Shown one piece after another: positions 33,125 through 42,594 of a stretch of 64,000 bases of DNA. The position numbers and the translations under genes are program-made. Source of the stretch: Nonomuraea spiralis. GTDB taxonomy: Bacteria; Actinomycetota; Actinomycetes; Streptosporangiales; Streptosporangiaceae. The stretch covers positions 372,001-436,000 of the forward strand of contig NZ_BMRC01000007.1 in NCBI RefSeq assembly GCF_014648435.1, written 5' to 3'. Numbering within the stretch: position 1 is the stretch's first letter; each line of letters begins with the position of its first letter. The notes beneath the pieces were generated by a model, which saw only the letters and a list, made by a program, of their open reading frames with translations, was not told where the DNA came from and did no database searches.

Positions 33125-34516
33125 TCAGCCGAAGGTGTAGCCGTACAGGCCGGTGCCCTTGGAGAGCTCGCGGAGGCGGCCGAGGCGCAGGCCCGACTCG
33201 CGGACGCCGGGGGCGTACATGACCAGGCCCTGGTCGGGGGCGGCGACCATGAGCCCGTACAGGGGGCGTGCGGCGTTCAGCGTGCGGTAGCGGCCGCCCC
33301 AGCCGGGCAGCGCGGCCAGCGAGGCGCCGAAATCGCGTCCCTTGCCCTTGATCAGCAGGTTCCCCACCCGGGTCAGTCCGCCCGACGCGCGTCCCTGGAG
33401 CACCTGGACGGCGTGCTCGCCGGGCACCCCGATGGCCAGCTCGTCCCGGCCGTCGCCGGTGAAGTCCCCGGCGGCCAGCGCCGCGCCGAACCGGTCGTAG
33501 TAGCGCGGCTCGCCCTTCAGTGAACGTTGCGACCACGCCTCGCTCCCGTGGGTGCGCAGGCCGGCGCGCGAGCCGTACAGGACGTCCACGGTGCCGTCGC
33601 CGTAGTCCATGGCCCGCTGGTTCTCGCTGAGGCCCTCGCCGGGGACGCCGATCGCCAGGTCGTCGCGTCCGTCGCCGTTGAAGTCGCCCACGGCCAGCGC
33701 GGCGCCGAAGGCGTCCCACTTCTCCGAGGCGCCGGCGATCCCGGGCGCGCTCTGCGTGAGCTGCCGGGCCCGGCGGGCGCGCGGGTCGAGCACGGTCACC
33801 GAGCCCTGGCCGTCCAGGGGCGCGCTGTCGGCGGGCGCGCCGACGGCCAGCTCGTCCTTGCCGTCGCCGTCGAAGTCCCCGGCCGCGAGCGCCGCGCCCC
33901 ACTGGTCGGTGACGTTCGCCGCCTGCCGCACCCACCGCGTCTTCTGACTGATCTGGTACGCCTTCCGCCCCTTCATCCCATAGACGGTGACCGCCCCGCC
34001 CGAGGCATGGCTGGGCGAGCCCACGGCCAGCTCGTCCACGCCGTCGCCGTCGAAGTCCCCGGCTGCCAGCGCCGCGCCGAACCGGTCGCTGCCCCGCCTG
34101 GCCGGCGCCAGCTCCTTCCCCGCCACCAGGCCGCCGGGGGAGCCGTCGAAGATCTGCACGACGCCGTTGCCGTCCGCGCCCGGCACCCGCGCCCCGGTGA
34201 ACTCCTCCGACACGCCGACCGCCAGATCGGCGCAGCGGTCGCCGTTGAAGTCGCCCACGGCCAGCGCCGAGCCGAAGGAGTCCCCGGGTTCCGCGCCGGG
34301 CTGGGTGAGCTTGACGGTCCGGCCCGATCCGTACATGACGGTGACCGAGCCGGCCCTGGAGTCGTCGTACGGGGCGGCGACGGCGAGGTCGGCGCGGCCG
34401 TCGCCGTCGAAGTCGAGGGGGTGCCCGCCGCACGCGCGCGCGGCGGCGGGTCCGGTGCCGGAGACGAGGGGGACGACCAGGCAGACGGCGAGCAACGCGT
34501 TCATACGGACAGTCAT
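33125..34516 (-). CDS. secreted FG-GAP (integrin-like) beta-propeller protein
   Basis: A 463-residue exported protein with signal peptide (MTVRMNALLAVCLVVPLVSG, cut near ARA). A start at 34504 would drop four residues. It holds seven repeats: six carry the calcium-binding core DxDGDGxxxLAxGxP (e.g. DFDGDGRADLAVAAP, DFNGDRCADLAVGVS, DFDGDGVDELAVGSP, DFNGDGRDDLAIGVP), and the seventh (LMVAAPDQG) is degenerate. This fits a seven-bladed propeller. Such proteins bind polysaccharide or protein ligands at the cell surface. No catalytic motif. It is divergent from the P450 gene. Confidence 0.87.
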   Translation of the reverse strand: MTVRMNALLAVCLVVPLVSGTGPAAARACGGHPLDFDGDGRADLAVAAPYDDSRAGSVTVMYGSGRTVKLTQPGAEPGDSFGSALAVGDFNGDRCADLAVGVSEEFTGARVPGADGNGVVQIFDGSPGGLVAGKELAPARRGSDRFGAALAAGDFDGDGVDELAVGSPSHASGGAVTVYGMKGRKAYQISQKTRWVRQAANVTDQWGAALAAGDFDGDGKDELAVGAPADSAPLDGQGSVTVLDPRARRARQLTQSAPGIAGASEKWDAFGAALAVGDFNGDGRDDLAIGVPGEGLSENQRAMDYGDGTVDVLYGSRAGLRTHGSEAWSQRSLKGEPRYYDRFGAALAAGDFTGDGRDELAIGVPGEHAVQVLQGRASGGLTRVGNLLIKGKGRDFGASLAALPGWGGRYRTLNAARPLYGLMVAAPDQGLVMYAPGVRESGLRLGRLRELSKGTGLYGYTFG

Positions 34517-34640
34517 GTCCGTCCAGGTCGAACCCGGACTTAACACCACGAGAACGGGCCAGGAGGGCATGATGCACATCCGCTTCGGAAGGGACTTTCG
34601 ACCCGTCCGCCCGGCGGCGGGAACGTGCCAGGATAGACGG

Positions 34641-35870
34641 GTGGACATCGACCTCGCTGATCTGGACTTCTGGCGCAAACCGCTCAAAGAACGGAACGAG
34701 GCCTTCGCCCGGCTCCGGCAACTGGAGCACCCGGTGTTCTTCCCGGAGAAGAAGGTGCCCCTCCTCCGCTCCGGCAAGGGCTTCTACGCCCTCGTCCGCC
34801 ACGCGGACGTCGTCGAGGCCAGCCGCAACGCCAAGATCTTCTCCAGCGAGCCCGCCGTGACCAACCCGGAGCCGCCCGGCTGGGTCAAGCAGGTGTTCGG
34901 CGAGTCCATGGTCAACATGGACGACCCCCGCCACGCCCGCCTGCGCCGCATCGTGACGCGCTCGTTCAGCCCCAAGATGCTCGCGGGCCTCCAGGGCGAC
35001 ATCGAGGCCGCCTGCGCCCGCATCGTCGACGACGTGGTCGCCGAGGGCCCCCGCGACTTCGTCGCGCAGGTGGCCGCCCGGCTGCCCATCCACGTCATCT
35101 GCGACATGCTCGACATCCCGCAGGAGCTGCGCGCCAAGGTCCACCAGCACGTCGACATCTCCACCGCCTACACCGGCGTACGCCCGAGCCTGGCCCGCAG
35201 CGTCCAGATGGCCGGCCAGAACATGCTGGCCCTGCTGGCCCTGCAGCGCATGGTCATCAAGCTCGGCCACGAGCGCGTCGCCGAGCCCAAGGGCGACCTG
35301 GTCTCGCTCCTGGTCAACGCCAACCCCGACGGCGAGAAGCTGACCGACAAGGAGCTGGGCTCGTTCTTCTCGCTGCTGCTGGTCGCGGGCAACGAGACCG
35401 CCCGCAACACCATGGCCCACGGCATCCGGCTGCTGACGGAGAACCCGGCCCAGCGCGAGCTGCTGACCGCCGACTTCGACGCCCACATCAACGGCGCGAT
35501 CGAGGAGATGGTCCGCTACGTCTCGCCCATCATGCAGTTCCGCCGCACGGTCACCGAGGACTACACGCTGCGCGGGCTGGAGCTGAAGCAGGGCGACAAG
35601 GTCGTGCTCTTCTACGGCTCCGCCAACCGGGACGAGTCGGTCTTCCCCGACCCCGACACGTTCGACATCACCCGCGACACCAAGCCCCACGTCGGGTTCG
35701 GCGGGCCGGGCCCGCACTTCTGCCTGGGCGCCAACCTGGCCAGGCAGGAGATGCGCACGATGTTCAGGGAGCTGCTGACCAGGCTGCCCGGCATCCGCTC
35801 GGTGGGCGAGCCCGACCTGCTGCTGTCCAACTTCGACAACAGCGTGCGCGGCCAGGCGTTCACGTACTGA
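34641..35870 (+). CDS. cytochrome P450
   Basis: A 409-residue P450. GTG 34641 with AGGA eight bases upstream begins VDIDLADLDFW. Motifs: the C-helix HARLRRIVTRSFSPKML; I-helix LLLVAGNETARNTMAHG for oxygen activation; the heme loop FGFGGPGPHFCLGANLARQEM-like sequence with the axial Cys (near residue 357). It resembles steroid/fatty-acid hydroxylases of the CYP124/125/142 group in actinomycetes. No ferredoxin or reductase gene adjoins, so partners must come from elsewhere. The stop overlaps that of the convergent exporter gene by 11 bases. Confidence 0.92.
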   Translation: MDIDLADLDFWRKPLKERNEAFARLRQLEHPVFFPEKKVPLLRSGKGFYALVRHADVVEASRNAKIFSSEPAVTNPEPPGWVKQVFGESMVNMDDPRHARLRRIVTRSFSPKMLAGLQGDIEAACARIVDDVVAEGPRDFVAQVAARLPIHVICDMLDIPQELRAKVHQHVDISTAYTGVRPSLARSVQMAGQNMLALLALQRMVIKLGHERVAEPKGDLVSLLVNANPDGEKLTDKELGSFFSLLLVAGNETARNTMAHGIRLLTENPAQRELLTADFDAHINGAIEEMVRYVSPIMQFRRTVTEDYTLRGLELKQGDKVVLFYGSANRDESVFPDPDTFDITRDTKPHVGFGGPGPHFCLGANLARQEMRTMFRELLTRLPGIRSVGEPDLLLSNFDNSVRGQAFTY

Positions 35871-37266
35871 CGGCTTCGGGCTCTCCGGCCAGCACGTTCG
35901 TCCTGATGGTGAAGAAGGTGATGGCCGCGGCGACCGCCATCATCACGGCGCTGATCAGCATGGCCGACCGGAACCCGGCGTTGAACACCGGCGGGTTCTC
36001 GAACGCGTCGCCCACCAGCCCGACCAGCGGCGGCACGGCGGCCACCGCCAGCAGGCTGCCGGTGCGCGCCACGGCGTTGTTGACGCCGCTGGCCGTGCCG
36101 GCGTACCGCTCGTCGGCCGTGGCCAGCACCGTCGCGGTCAGCGGCGCGACCGCCGCCGACAGGCCCAGCCCGAAGACGGTCACCGCGGGCAGCACCAGCA
36201 GCGGGTAGGAGGCGTGCGGGCCGATCATGCTCATCAGCACGAACCCGGCCCCCGCCAGCAGGATCCCCAGCGTCATCGGCCAGCGTGGCCCGAACCGCCG
36301 GGCCGTCTCCCCGGCCCTCGACGACAACAACATCATGAGGATCGTCGTCGGCAACATCGACAGCCCCGCCGCGATGGGCGAGAACCCGGACACCACCTGG
36401 AGCTGGATCACCAGCAGGAAGAACACCACGCCCATGGCGGCGTACATGATGAGCGTGACGACGTTGACCGCCGTGAAGACGTGGTTCCTGAAGATGGCGA
36501 CCGGCACCAGCGCGTCGGGCGACCTGCGCCGCTCGGTCACCACGAACGCCACCCCGAGCAGCGCGCCCGCGATCAGCGGCACCGGCGCGCCCCTCTCGAT
36601 CAGCCCGTACGTGATCCCGGCCAGCGCCAGCGCGGCCAGCACCGAGCCGAGCACGTCGAAGCGCCCGGCCGCCTGCTCGTCCCGGCTCTCCGGCACGTGC
36701 CGCAGCGTGACCAGCACCACGAGCAGCGCGAACGGCAGATTGATCAGGAACGCCCACCGCCAGCCCGCCGTCTGCACCAGCCAGCCGCCGAGCAGCGGCC
36801 CGATCGCGCTGGCCACGCCCCCGAGCCCGGACCACACCCCGACGGCCCGCGGCCGGTCCTGCTTGACGAACGACGCCTGGATGATGGCCAGCGACCCCGG
36901 CGTGAGCAGCGCGCCGCCGATGCCCTGCAACGCGCGCGCCCCGATGAGGAACTCGATGTTCGGCGACAGGCCGCACAGCGCCGAGGCCACGGCGAACCAC
37001 ACCGTGCCGATGAGGAAGATCTTGCGCCGCCCGTAGCGGTCACCCAGCGAGCCGCCCAGCAGGATCAGGCCGGCCAGCGTGAGTGTGTAGGCGTTGACGG
37101 TCCACTGCAGGCCGTCCATGGCCGCGTTCAGCTCCTTGCCCAGGAAGGGCAGCGCGACGTTGACCACGGTGCTGTCGAGCAGGGCCAGCCCCGACCCGAG
37201 CACGGTCGCGCTCAGGATCCATCGCCCTCGTGCGGACTTGACCTGGATGTGACCGTTCTGCTCCAT
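35860..37266 (-). CDS. DHA2-type MFS drug exporter (EmrB/QacA family)
   Basis: A 468-residue proton antiporter with 13-14 membrane helices. Signature segments are LDSTVVNVALPFLGKEL (motif D1), GGSLGDRYGRRKIFLIG (motif A) and GIGGALLTPGSLAIIQASF (motif C-like). Exports hydrophobic drugs or metabolites. The TetR gene 57 bases upstream on the same strand probably regulates it. Confidence 0.93.
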   Translation of the reverse strand: MEQNGHIQVKSARGRWILSATVLGSGLALLDSTVVNVALPFLGKELNAAMDGLQWTVNAYTLTLAGLILLGGSLGDRYGRRKIFLIGTVWFAVASALCGLSPNIEFLIGARALQGIGGALLTPGSLAIIQASFVKQDRPRAVGVWSGLGGVASAIGPLLGGWLVQTAGWRWAFLINLPFALLVVLVTLRHVPESRDEQAAGRFDVLGSVLAALALAGITYGLIERGAPVPLIAGALLGVAFVVTERRRSPDALVPVAIFRNHVFTAVNVVTLIMYAAMGVVFFLLVIQLQVVSGFSPIAAGLSMLPTTILMMLLSSRAGETARRFGPRWPMTLGILLAGAGFVLMSMIGPHASYPLLVLPAVTVFGLGLSAAVAPLTATVLATADERYAGTASGVNNAVARTGSLLAVAAVPPLVGLVGDAFENPPVFNAGFRSAMLISAVMMAVAAAITFFTIRTNVLAGEPEAVST

Positions 37267-37323
37267 ATGGCAATCTTGTCACCGGTTCCGCCGCCCTCCG
37301 GCGGCCACCCCGGCGTTCGCGCC

Positions 37324-37923
37324 CTACGGGCGGGCGCCGAGGGCCCGCAACACGAAACCCGACACCGCCGCCTCGGCCTGCTCGGGCGTGACCTCGCCGC
37401 TGATCAGCGGCACCCGCTCGGCCCCGATCACGGCCAGCACCATCCGGGCCGTCGCCCCCACCTCGGCAACCTGGAAGTCGCCCGACTCCGCCCCGCTGTC
37501 GAGGATCTCCACCAGCACCCGCTGCATGGGCGCGACGTGCTCGGCGAGCTGCTGGTAGGCGTCGGGTCCGAGCGCCGCGCCGAGGTCGGCCGCGCCCGGG
37601 TGGGGGTGGGCGAGCAGCCCCGCGAGCTGGAGCCGGACGAAGGCGCGCAGCCGGTCGGCGGGCGAGGCCTCCTCGGGCAGCTCCCGCTTGTAGCTCTCGA
37701 TGAAGTAGCTGGTCACGCGCTCGGTGAAGGCCAGCAGCAGCGCGGCCTTGTCGGGGAAGTAGTTGTAGAGGACCGTGCGGGTGATGCCGGCCTCGTGGGC
37801 CACGTCGGTCAGGGAGATGGCGTCGATGCCCTGGGCCCTGGACAGGCGCGAGACGGCCTGAAGGATGCGGTCGCGCGTCTGGGCACGATGCTCGCCGATC
37901 GTGGCGGCCGAGATGCGGGGCAT
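37324..37923 (-). CDS. TetR-family transcriptional regulator
   Basis: A 199-residue repressor with an N-terminal HTH (residues about 9-55, ISLTDVAHEAGITRTVLYNYFPDKAALLLAF) and a variable ligand domain. Immediately precedes the DHA2 exporter, so probable local regulator responding to its substrates. The start codon lies inside a 12-base palindrome, CATGGGCCCATG (37921-37932). Confidence 0.92.
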   Translation of the reverse strand: MPRISAATIGEHRAQTRDRILQAVSRLSRAQGIDAISLTDVAHEAGITRTVLYNYFPDKAALLLAFTERVTSYFIESYKRELPEEASPADRLRAFVRLQLAGLLAHPHPGAADLGAALGPDAYQQLAEHVAPMQRVLVEILDSGAESGDFQVAEVGATARMVLAVIGAERVPLISGEVTPEQAEAAVSGFVLRALGARP

Positions 37924-38055
37924 GGGCCCATGGTAGGCCGGATCCTCCCGCCCGTGCCCGCGACGGCCACCGCAGGCCCGCGCCCACGGCCCGGAACCCG
38001 CCCCGGAGCCGGTCCCGGCAGGCCCGTCGGAAGGCCCGGCGAAAGGATCGGGGGG

Positions 38056-38997
38056 TCAGGGTTTGCGGCGGTCCGGGGCCGGGGCGCCGGTGACGGCGCG
38101 GCGCGCGAGGTCCCACAGGCGCTCCAGGGTGGCGAGTACGGGCGGCGACTCCGGGCCGAGCAGTCGTACCCAGGCGCCCGCGCCGTTGGGCAGGGTGCTG
38201 GCCCCGCCCGCCAGCCCGCTGCCGACCGCCGTCTCGTGCAGCGTCCCGGCCAGCTCGTCGGCGGGCACGGCGGAGGTGATCACGTACAGGGTGGACAACA
38301 CGCCGTGGCCGCCGAACATGGCCGGGCCGGTGACCGGCGCCCGTTCCGGCACGAGCCTGATCGGGTCGGCGAACAGCAGCCCGCCGTCGGCGCCGTGGAC
38401 GTCCAGGTCGGTGCAGAACGCGGTGTACGCGTGCCGCTCGCCGCGGGCCAGCCGCCCGGCCATCACGGTCTCGCCGAGGATCACCGTCGCCCCTGGCCCC
38501 GCGCTCACCCGGGTCCGCTGGTAGAAGCGGGACCCGGCGAACGGGATCACCGGATCCGGCAGGTACTCCAGGTAGCCGTCCCGCTCCACGGCGATGGACA
38601 CGAGCTGGGTGGCGTAGTCCTGCTCCATCCGGTAGAGCTTGGTGGCCGCCTGCGTGGTCACGTGCACGGCCGCCCCGGGGCCGCAGGTCAGGTCGAGGCG
38701 GAGACGGTCCGCCTGGAGCACCCCGCCGCCGGTGGACATCACGATCACGTACGGCAGGTCGGGCCGGGCCGCGTCGTAGTAGTGCGGCCGCATGATCTGC
38801 AGCGGCGCCTTCTGGTAGTGGCCGGTCAGCTCGGTACGCCCGCCGCGCCGCTCGAAGGCCAGCTCCAGCACGCCGACCTTGCCCGGGCTGCCCACCGGCA
38901 GGGTGTCGGGCACGCCGGCGTGCCGGGCCACGTCCGCCGGGATCGAGTCGATCGTGTAGTGGCCGGCGGCCAGCCGGTCTACCGGGCCGGCGAGCAT
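38056..38997 (-). CDS. ureD: urease accessory protein UreD
   Basis: A 313-residue UreD/UreH scaffold that holds apo-urease with UreF and UreG during nickel insertion. Family blocks seen: VGVLELAFERRGGRTELTGHYQKAPLQIMRP, GGGVLQADRLRLDLTCGPGAAVHVTTQAATKLY and ILGETVMAGRLARGERH. The N-terminus overlaps the ureG stop by 19 bases. It is the last gene of the urease operon. Confidence 0.93.
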   Translation of the reverse strand: MLAGPVDRLAAGHYTIDSIPADVARHAGVPDTLPVGSPGKVGVLELAFERRGGRTELTGHYQKAPLQIMRPHYYDAARPDLPYVIVMSTGGGVLQADRLRLDLTCGPGAAVHVTTQAATKLYRMEQDYATQLVSIAVERDGYLEYLPDPVIPFAGSRFYQRTRVSAGPGATVILGETVMAGRLARGERHAYTAFCTDLDVHGADGGLLFADPIRLVPERAPVTGPAMFGGHGVLSTLYVITSAVPADELAGTLHETAVGSGLAGGASTLPNGAGAWVRLLGPESPPVLATLERLWDLARRAVTGAPAPDRRKP

Positions 38998-39659
38998 GCC
39001 GGTCTGCCGCTGAGCACGAAGTCGGCCACCTCGGGCACGCCGGTCCCCTTCAGGGAGTCGGTCAGGATGACCGGCCGGCCCTGGCGGACCCGGTCGGCGT
39101 CGCGCGCCATGACCTCCAGGTCGGCCCGCACGTACGGGGCGATGTCGATCTTGTTGATGACGAGCAGGTCGGAGTCGGTGATGCCGGGCCCCCGCTTGCG
39201 CGGCATCTTGTCGCCCTCGCCGGTGTCGAGGACGAACACGTACACGTCGGCCAGGGCGGGGCTGAAGGTGAGGGTCAGGTTGTCGCCGCCGCTCTCGTAC
39301 AGCAGGGTGTCGATGTCGGGGAAACGTTCCAGCAGCTCGGCCCCGGCGGCCAGGTTCATCGTCGGGTCGTCGCGCACGGCGGTGTGCGGGCAGGAGCCGG
39401 TCTCGACGCCCACGACCCGGGCGGGGTCCAGCACGCCGTCCAGGGTGCGCCGGACGTGCTCGGCGTCCTCCTGGGTGTAGATGTCGTTGGTGATGACGGC
39501 CACGTCGCGGCCGCGTTCGAGCAGGATGGGCACCAGCGCCTCGATGAGCGCGGTCTTGCCGGACCCGACCGGGCCGCCGACGCCGATCTTGAAGACGTGG
39601 TCCAGGGCGGTGCCCGTGGGCCCGCTCACGGTGGTGTGCGGGTGGTGGTGCTGGTGCAT
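38979..39659 (-). CDS. ureG: urease accessory GTPase UreG with His-rich N-terminus
   Basis: A 226-residue GTPase that delivers nickel. P-loop GVGGPVGSGKT (about residues 26-36), the metal Cys-Pro-His motif in VETGSCPHTAVRDDP, switch ESGGDNL and guanine motif NKID. The leader MHQHHHPHTT has five His residues within eight, a metal-storage feature that partly takes over for UreE, which is absent from this cluster. Overlaps ureD. Confidence 0.95.
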   Translation of the reverse strand: MHQHHHPHTTVSGPTGTALDHVFKIGVGGPVGSGKTALIEALVPILLERGRDVAVITNDIYTQEDAEHVRRTLDGVLDPARVVGVETGSCPHTAVRDDPTMNLAAGAELLERFPDIDTLLYESGGDNLTLTFSPALADVYVFVLDTGEGDKMPRKRGPGITDSDLLVINKIDIAPYVRADLEVMARDADRVRQGRPVILTDSLKGTGVPEVADFVLSGRPACSPAR

Positions 39660-39686
39660 GCGGATGCCCTCTTCCTCGGGTCTTTC

Positions 39687-40358
39687 TCAGGTGGCGAACA
39701 GCCGGGCCTCGGCCCGTTCGTGGGCGGCGCTCATCGTGTCCGCGAGCGGCGTGGCGGCGTGCAGGTCGAGCGGGCCGCGGGCGGCCAGGGCGTGCGCGGC
39801 GGCCCGCCCGATCGCGCCGGCCGCGCCGTGCAGGGTGGCCTGGGCCTGCCGGAAGTCCAGCCGGCGCAGTCGTACGGCGGCGCTGACCCAGCTCGCGGCG
39901 AAGGCGTACAGGTCGCCGGTCACCGCGTCGCCCTCCGGGACGCCGAGCCCGGCGTAGGCCGTGCCGAGCACGACGGCGTGGTTGCCCGGGGTCGTCCTGG
40001 CCTCGACCAGCTCCGACAGGCGTGCCAGCTCCGGCGTCGCGAAGACCAGGGCGGCCGTCCGCAGGACCTGGTTGCCGGTCCTGGTGGCCGCGGCCCGGAT
40101 CTCCCGGCCGAGCTTGACGGCGTGCAGCCGCCGGTCGACCTCCACGACCGCGTCCCAGTCGCCCGCCGTCACCGCCCGGTGCACCAGCACCAGCGCGGTG
40201 GCGTCGCCCGGACCCGCCGCGTGCAGCAGCAGGTCCTCCAGCAGCGCGGTGACGTCCACCGGACCGGCCTGCGCGTACGCCTCCAGCCCGTGCGAGAGCG
40301 TGTAGAGGCCGCCCGGGAAGGCCGAGTCGGTGAGCTGGAGCTGGGCGAGCAGGCTCAT
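39687..40358 (-). CDS. ureF: urease accessory protein UreF
   Basis: A 223-residue all-helical UreF, a partner of UreD and UreG. The start MSLLAQLQLTDSAFPGGLYTLSHGLEAYAQ is characteristic. It begins inside the last codons of ureC (overlap of four bases) and is followed by ureG after 27 bases. Confidence 0.93.
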   Translation of the reverse strand: MSLLAQLQLTDSAFPGGLYTLSHGLEAYAQAGPVDVTALLEDLLLHAAGPGDATALVLVHRAVTAGDWDAVVEVDRRLHAVKLGREIRAAATRTGNQVLRTAALVFATPELARLSELVEARTTPGNHAVVLGTAYAGLGVPEGDAVTGDLYAFAASWVSAAVRLRRLDFRQAQATLHGAAGAIGRAAAHALAARGPLDLHAATPLADTMSAAHERAEARLFAT

Positions 40359-42079
40359 GCCAGGAAGAACAGGTGGTTCAGCGGCAGCTCCTGCGCCGGC
40401 GCGATCGTCGCGTGCTCGCCGTCCACCGTGACCTTGAACGTCTCCGGGTCCACGGTGATCTTCGGCAGCGCGTTGTTGCGGATCATGTGCCGCTTGTCCA
40501 CCGTACGGGTGTGGCGCACCTTGGCGATCAGCCGTTGCAGGCCGAGCCGCTCCGGCACCCCGGCGGCGATGGCGACGTCCGGCAGGAACGTCACGTTGCT
40601 CTTGCGCTGGGCCATCCCCATCGCGCCGTACATCGGCCGGTAGTAGACGGGCTGCGGCGTGGGCAGCGAGGCGTTCGGGTCGCCCATCTGCGACCAGTTG
40701 ATCAGGCCGCCCTTGACCACGAGGGCGGGCTTGGCGGCGAACGAGGTGAACGGCCACAACACGATGTCGGCCAGCTTGCCGTCCTCCAGCGAGCCGACGG
40801 TCTCGGCGATGCCGGTCGTACGGGCCGGGTTGATGGTCAGCTTGGCCAGGTAGCGCAGCACCCGGGCGTTGTCGTTGCGCTCGGAGTCCTCCGGCAGCCT
40901 GCCGCGCTGGTCCTTGCAGTGGTGGGCGGTCTGGAAGGCGCGGGTGAAGGTCTCCCCGACCCGGCCCATCGCCTGGGAGTCGGAGGAGAACATGCTGATC
41001 ACGCCCATGTCCTGCAACACGGTCTCGGCGGCGATGGTCTCCACCCGCACCCGGCTGTCGGCGAAGGAGACGTCCTCGGGGATGTCGTGGTTGAGGTGGT
41101 GGCAGACCATCACCATGTCCAGCAGCTCGTCCGCCGAGTTGATCGTGTACGGCAGCGTCGGGTTCGTCGAGGACGGCAGCGCGTTCGGCTCGCCGGCGAT
41201 GCGGATCATGTCCGGCGCGTGCCCGCCGCCCGCGCCCTCGGTGTGGAAGGTGTGGATCGCGCGGCCGTTGATGGCGCTGATCGTGTCCTCCAGATAGCCG
41301 GCCTCGTTGAGGCTGTCGGCGTGCAGCGCCACCTGGACGTCGAACTCGTCGGCCACCCGCAGCGCGCAGTCCACCACCGCCGGGGTGGAGCCCCAGTCCT
41401 CGTGCACCTTCAGCGCGCACGCCCCGGCCTCGATCTGCTCGGCGAGCGCGGCGGGCAGGCTCGCGTTGCCCTTGGCCATGATGCCGATGTTGACCGGCAG
41501 CGCCTCGACGGCCTGCAACATGCGGCCGATGTTCCACGGGCCGGGCGTGCAGGTGGTGCCACGGGTGCCGTCGGTGGGGCCGGTGCCGCCGCCGATCAGC
41601 GTCGTGATGCCGTTGGTGAGCGCGGCCTGGGCCTGCTGCGGCGCGATCAGGTGCACGTGCGGGTCGATGGCCCCCGGGGTGGCGATCATGTTCTCGCCCG
41701 CCAGCACCTCGGTCCCGGCGCCGATGACCAGCCGGCGGTCCACGCCGTTCTGGGTGTGCGGGTTGCCCGCCTTGCCGATCCCGACGATCCGGCCGTCCTT
41801 GATGCCGATGTCGCCCTTGACGACGCCGAGCACCGGGTCCAGGACGACCGCGTTGGTGATCACCAGGTCGAGCGCGATCGTGGCGTTCTGGGAGCCGGGG
41901 TCGGACGCCATGCCGTCGCGGGCGGTCTTGCCGCCGCCGTAGACGGCCTCGTCGCCGTAGTAGCCGGCCGAGTGGTCCTTCTCGATCTCGATCACCAGGT
42001 TGGTGTCGGCCAGCCGGACCCGGTCGCCCACGGTGGGGCCGAACATGGACACGTACTGCTTGCGGTTCATCGTGCTCAT
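40355..42079 (-). CDS. ureC: urease alpha (catalytic) subunit UreC
   Basis: A 574-residue catalytic subunit that hydrolyses urea to ammonia and carbamate at a dinickel site. Visible: PGAIDPHVHLIAPQQ (HxH ligands), the carbamylated Lys in CALKVHEDWGSTP, flap His region VCHHLNHDIPEDVSFADSRV and HADSLNEAG. Either ATG (42079 or 42070) could start it. The length is normal. Flanked by ureB five bases upstream and ureF overlapping downstream. Confidence 0.97.
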   Translation of the reverse strand: MSTMNRKQYVSMFGPTVGDRVRLADTNLVIEIEKDHSAGYYGDEAVYGGGKTARDGMASDPGSQNATIALDLVITNAVVLDPVLGVVKGDIGIKDGRIVGIGKAGNPHTQNGVDRRLVIGAGTEVLAGENMIATPGAIDPHVHLIAPQQAQAALTNGITTLIGGGTGPTDGTRGTTCTPGPWNIGRMLQAVEALPVNIGIMAKGNASLPAALAEQIEAGACALKVHEDWGSTPAVVDCALRVADEFDVQVALHADSLNEAGYLEDTISAINGRAIHTFHTEGAGGGHAPDMIRIAGEPNALPSSTNPTLPYTINSADELLDMVMVCHHLNHDIPEDVSFADSRVRVETIAAETVLQDMGVISMFSSDSQAMGRVGETFTRAFQTAHHCKDQRGRLPEDSERNDNARVLRYLAKLTINPARTTGIAETVGSLEDGKLADIVLWPFTSFAAKPALVVKGGLINWSQMGDPNASLPTPQPVYYRPMYGAMGMAQRKSNVTFLPDVAIAAGVPERLGLQRLIAKVRHTRTVDKRHMIRNNALPKITVDPETFKVTVDGEHATIAPAQELPLNHLFFLA

Positions 42080-42083
42080 CGGT

Positions 42084-42563
42084 TCAGGCCTTCTTCTTCC
42101 TGGCGGCCGGCTTCTTCGCGGCGGCCTTCCTGGCGGGCGCCTTCTTCGCCGGCTTCTCCTCGCCCGGTGCGCGGACGGTGGCCGAGGGCTCGGGCTGGTC
42201 GGAGTAGCCCAGCTCGGCCAGGCGCAGCAGCGCGTGCGTACGGCTGTCCCTGGCCCGCAGGCCGCCGTCCACCAGGCCCGCGAAGCCGACGACGCGCATG
42301 CCGCCGGCGAATTCGACCAGGTTGACCTGGTGGGTGTCACCCGGCTCGATGCGTACGGCGGTCCCGGCCGGGATGTCGAGATGCATGCCGTACGCCTTCT
42401 CGCGGTCGAAGCTGAGCGCCCGGTTCGCCTCGAAGAAATGGAAGTGCGAACCCACCTGGATGGCCCGGTCCCCGGTGTTGCGCACGGTCAGGGTGACCGA
42501 GGCGCGGCCGGCGTTGATCTCGATCGGGTCGTCCCCATACATGATCCGGTCCGTGTCCGTCAT
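42084..42563 (-). CDS. ureB: urease beta subunit UreB with basic Lys/Ala tail
   Basis: A 159-residue UreB. The beta-sandwich core (about residues 1-115) has IEINAGRASVTLTVRNTGDRAIQVGSHFHFFEANRALSFDR and GMHLDIPAGTAVRIEPGDTHQV. Usual UreB is about 100-120 residues. Here the end adds some 25-40 residues rich in Lys, Ala and Pro (EEKPAKKAPARKAAAKK and onward), like a histone H1 or HU-tail, which is not part of the catalytic fold. Confidence 0.94.
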   Translation of the reverse strand: MTDTDRIMYGDDPIEINAGRASVTLTVRNTGDRAIQVGSHFHFFEANRALSFDREKAYGMHLDIPAGTAVRIEPGDTHQVNLVEFAGGMRVVGFAGLVDGGLRARDSRTHALLRLAELGYSDQPEPSATVRAPGEEKPAKKAPARKAAAKKPAARKKKA

Positions 42564-42594
42564 GTCGAACCGCTCCTTTCTGGTCGAGACGGTG

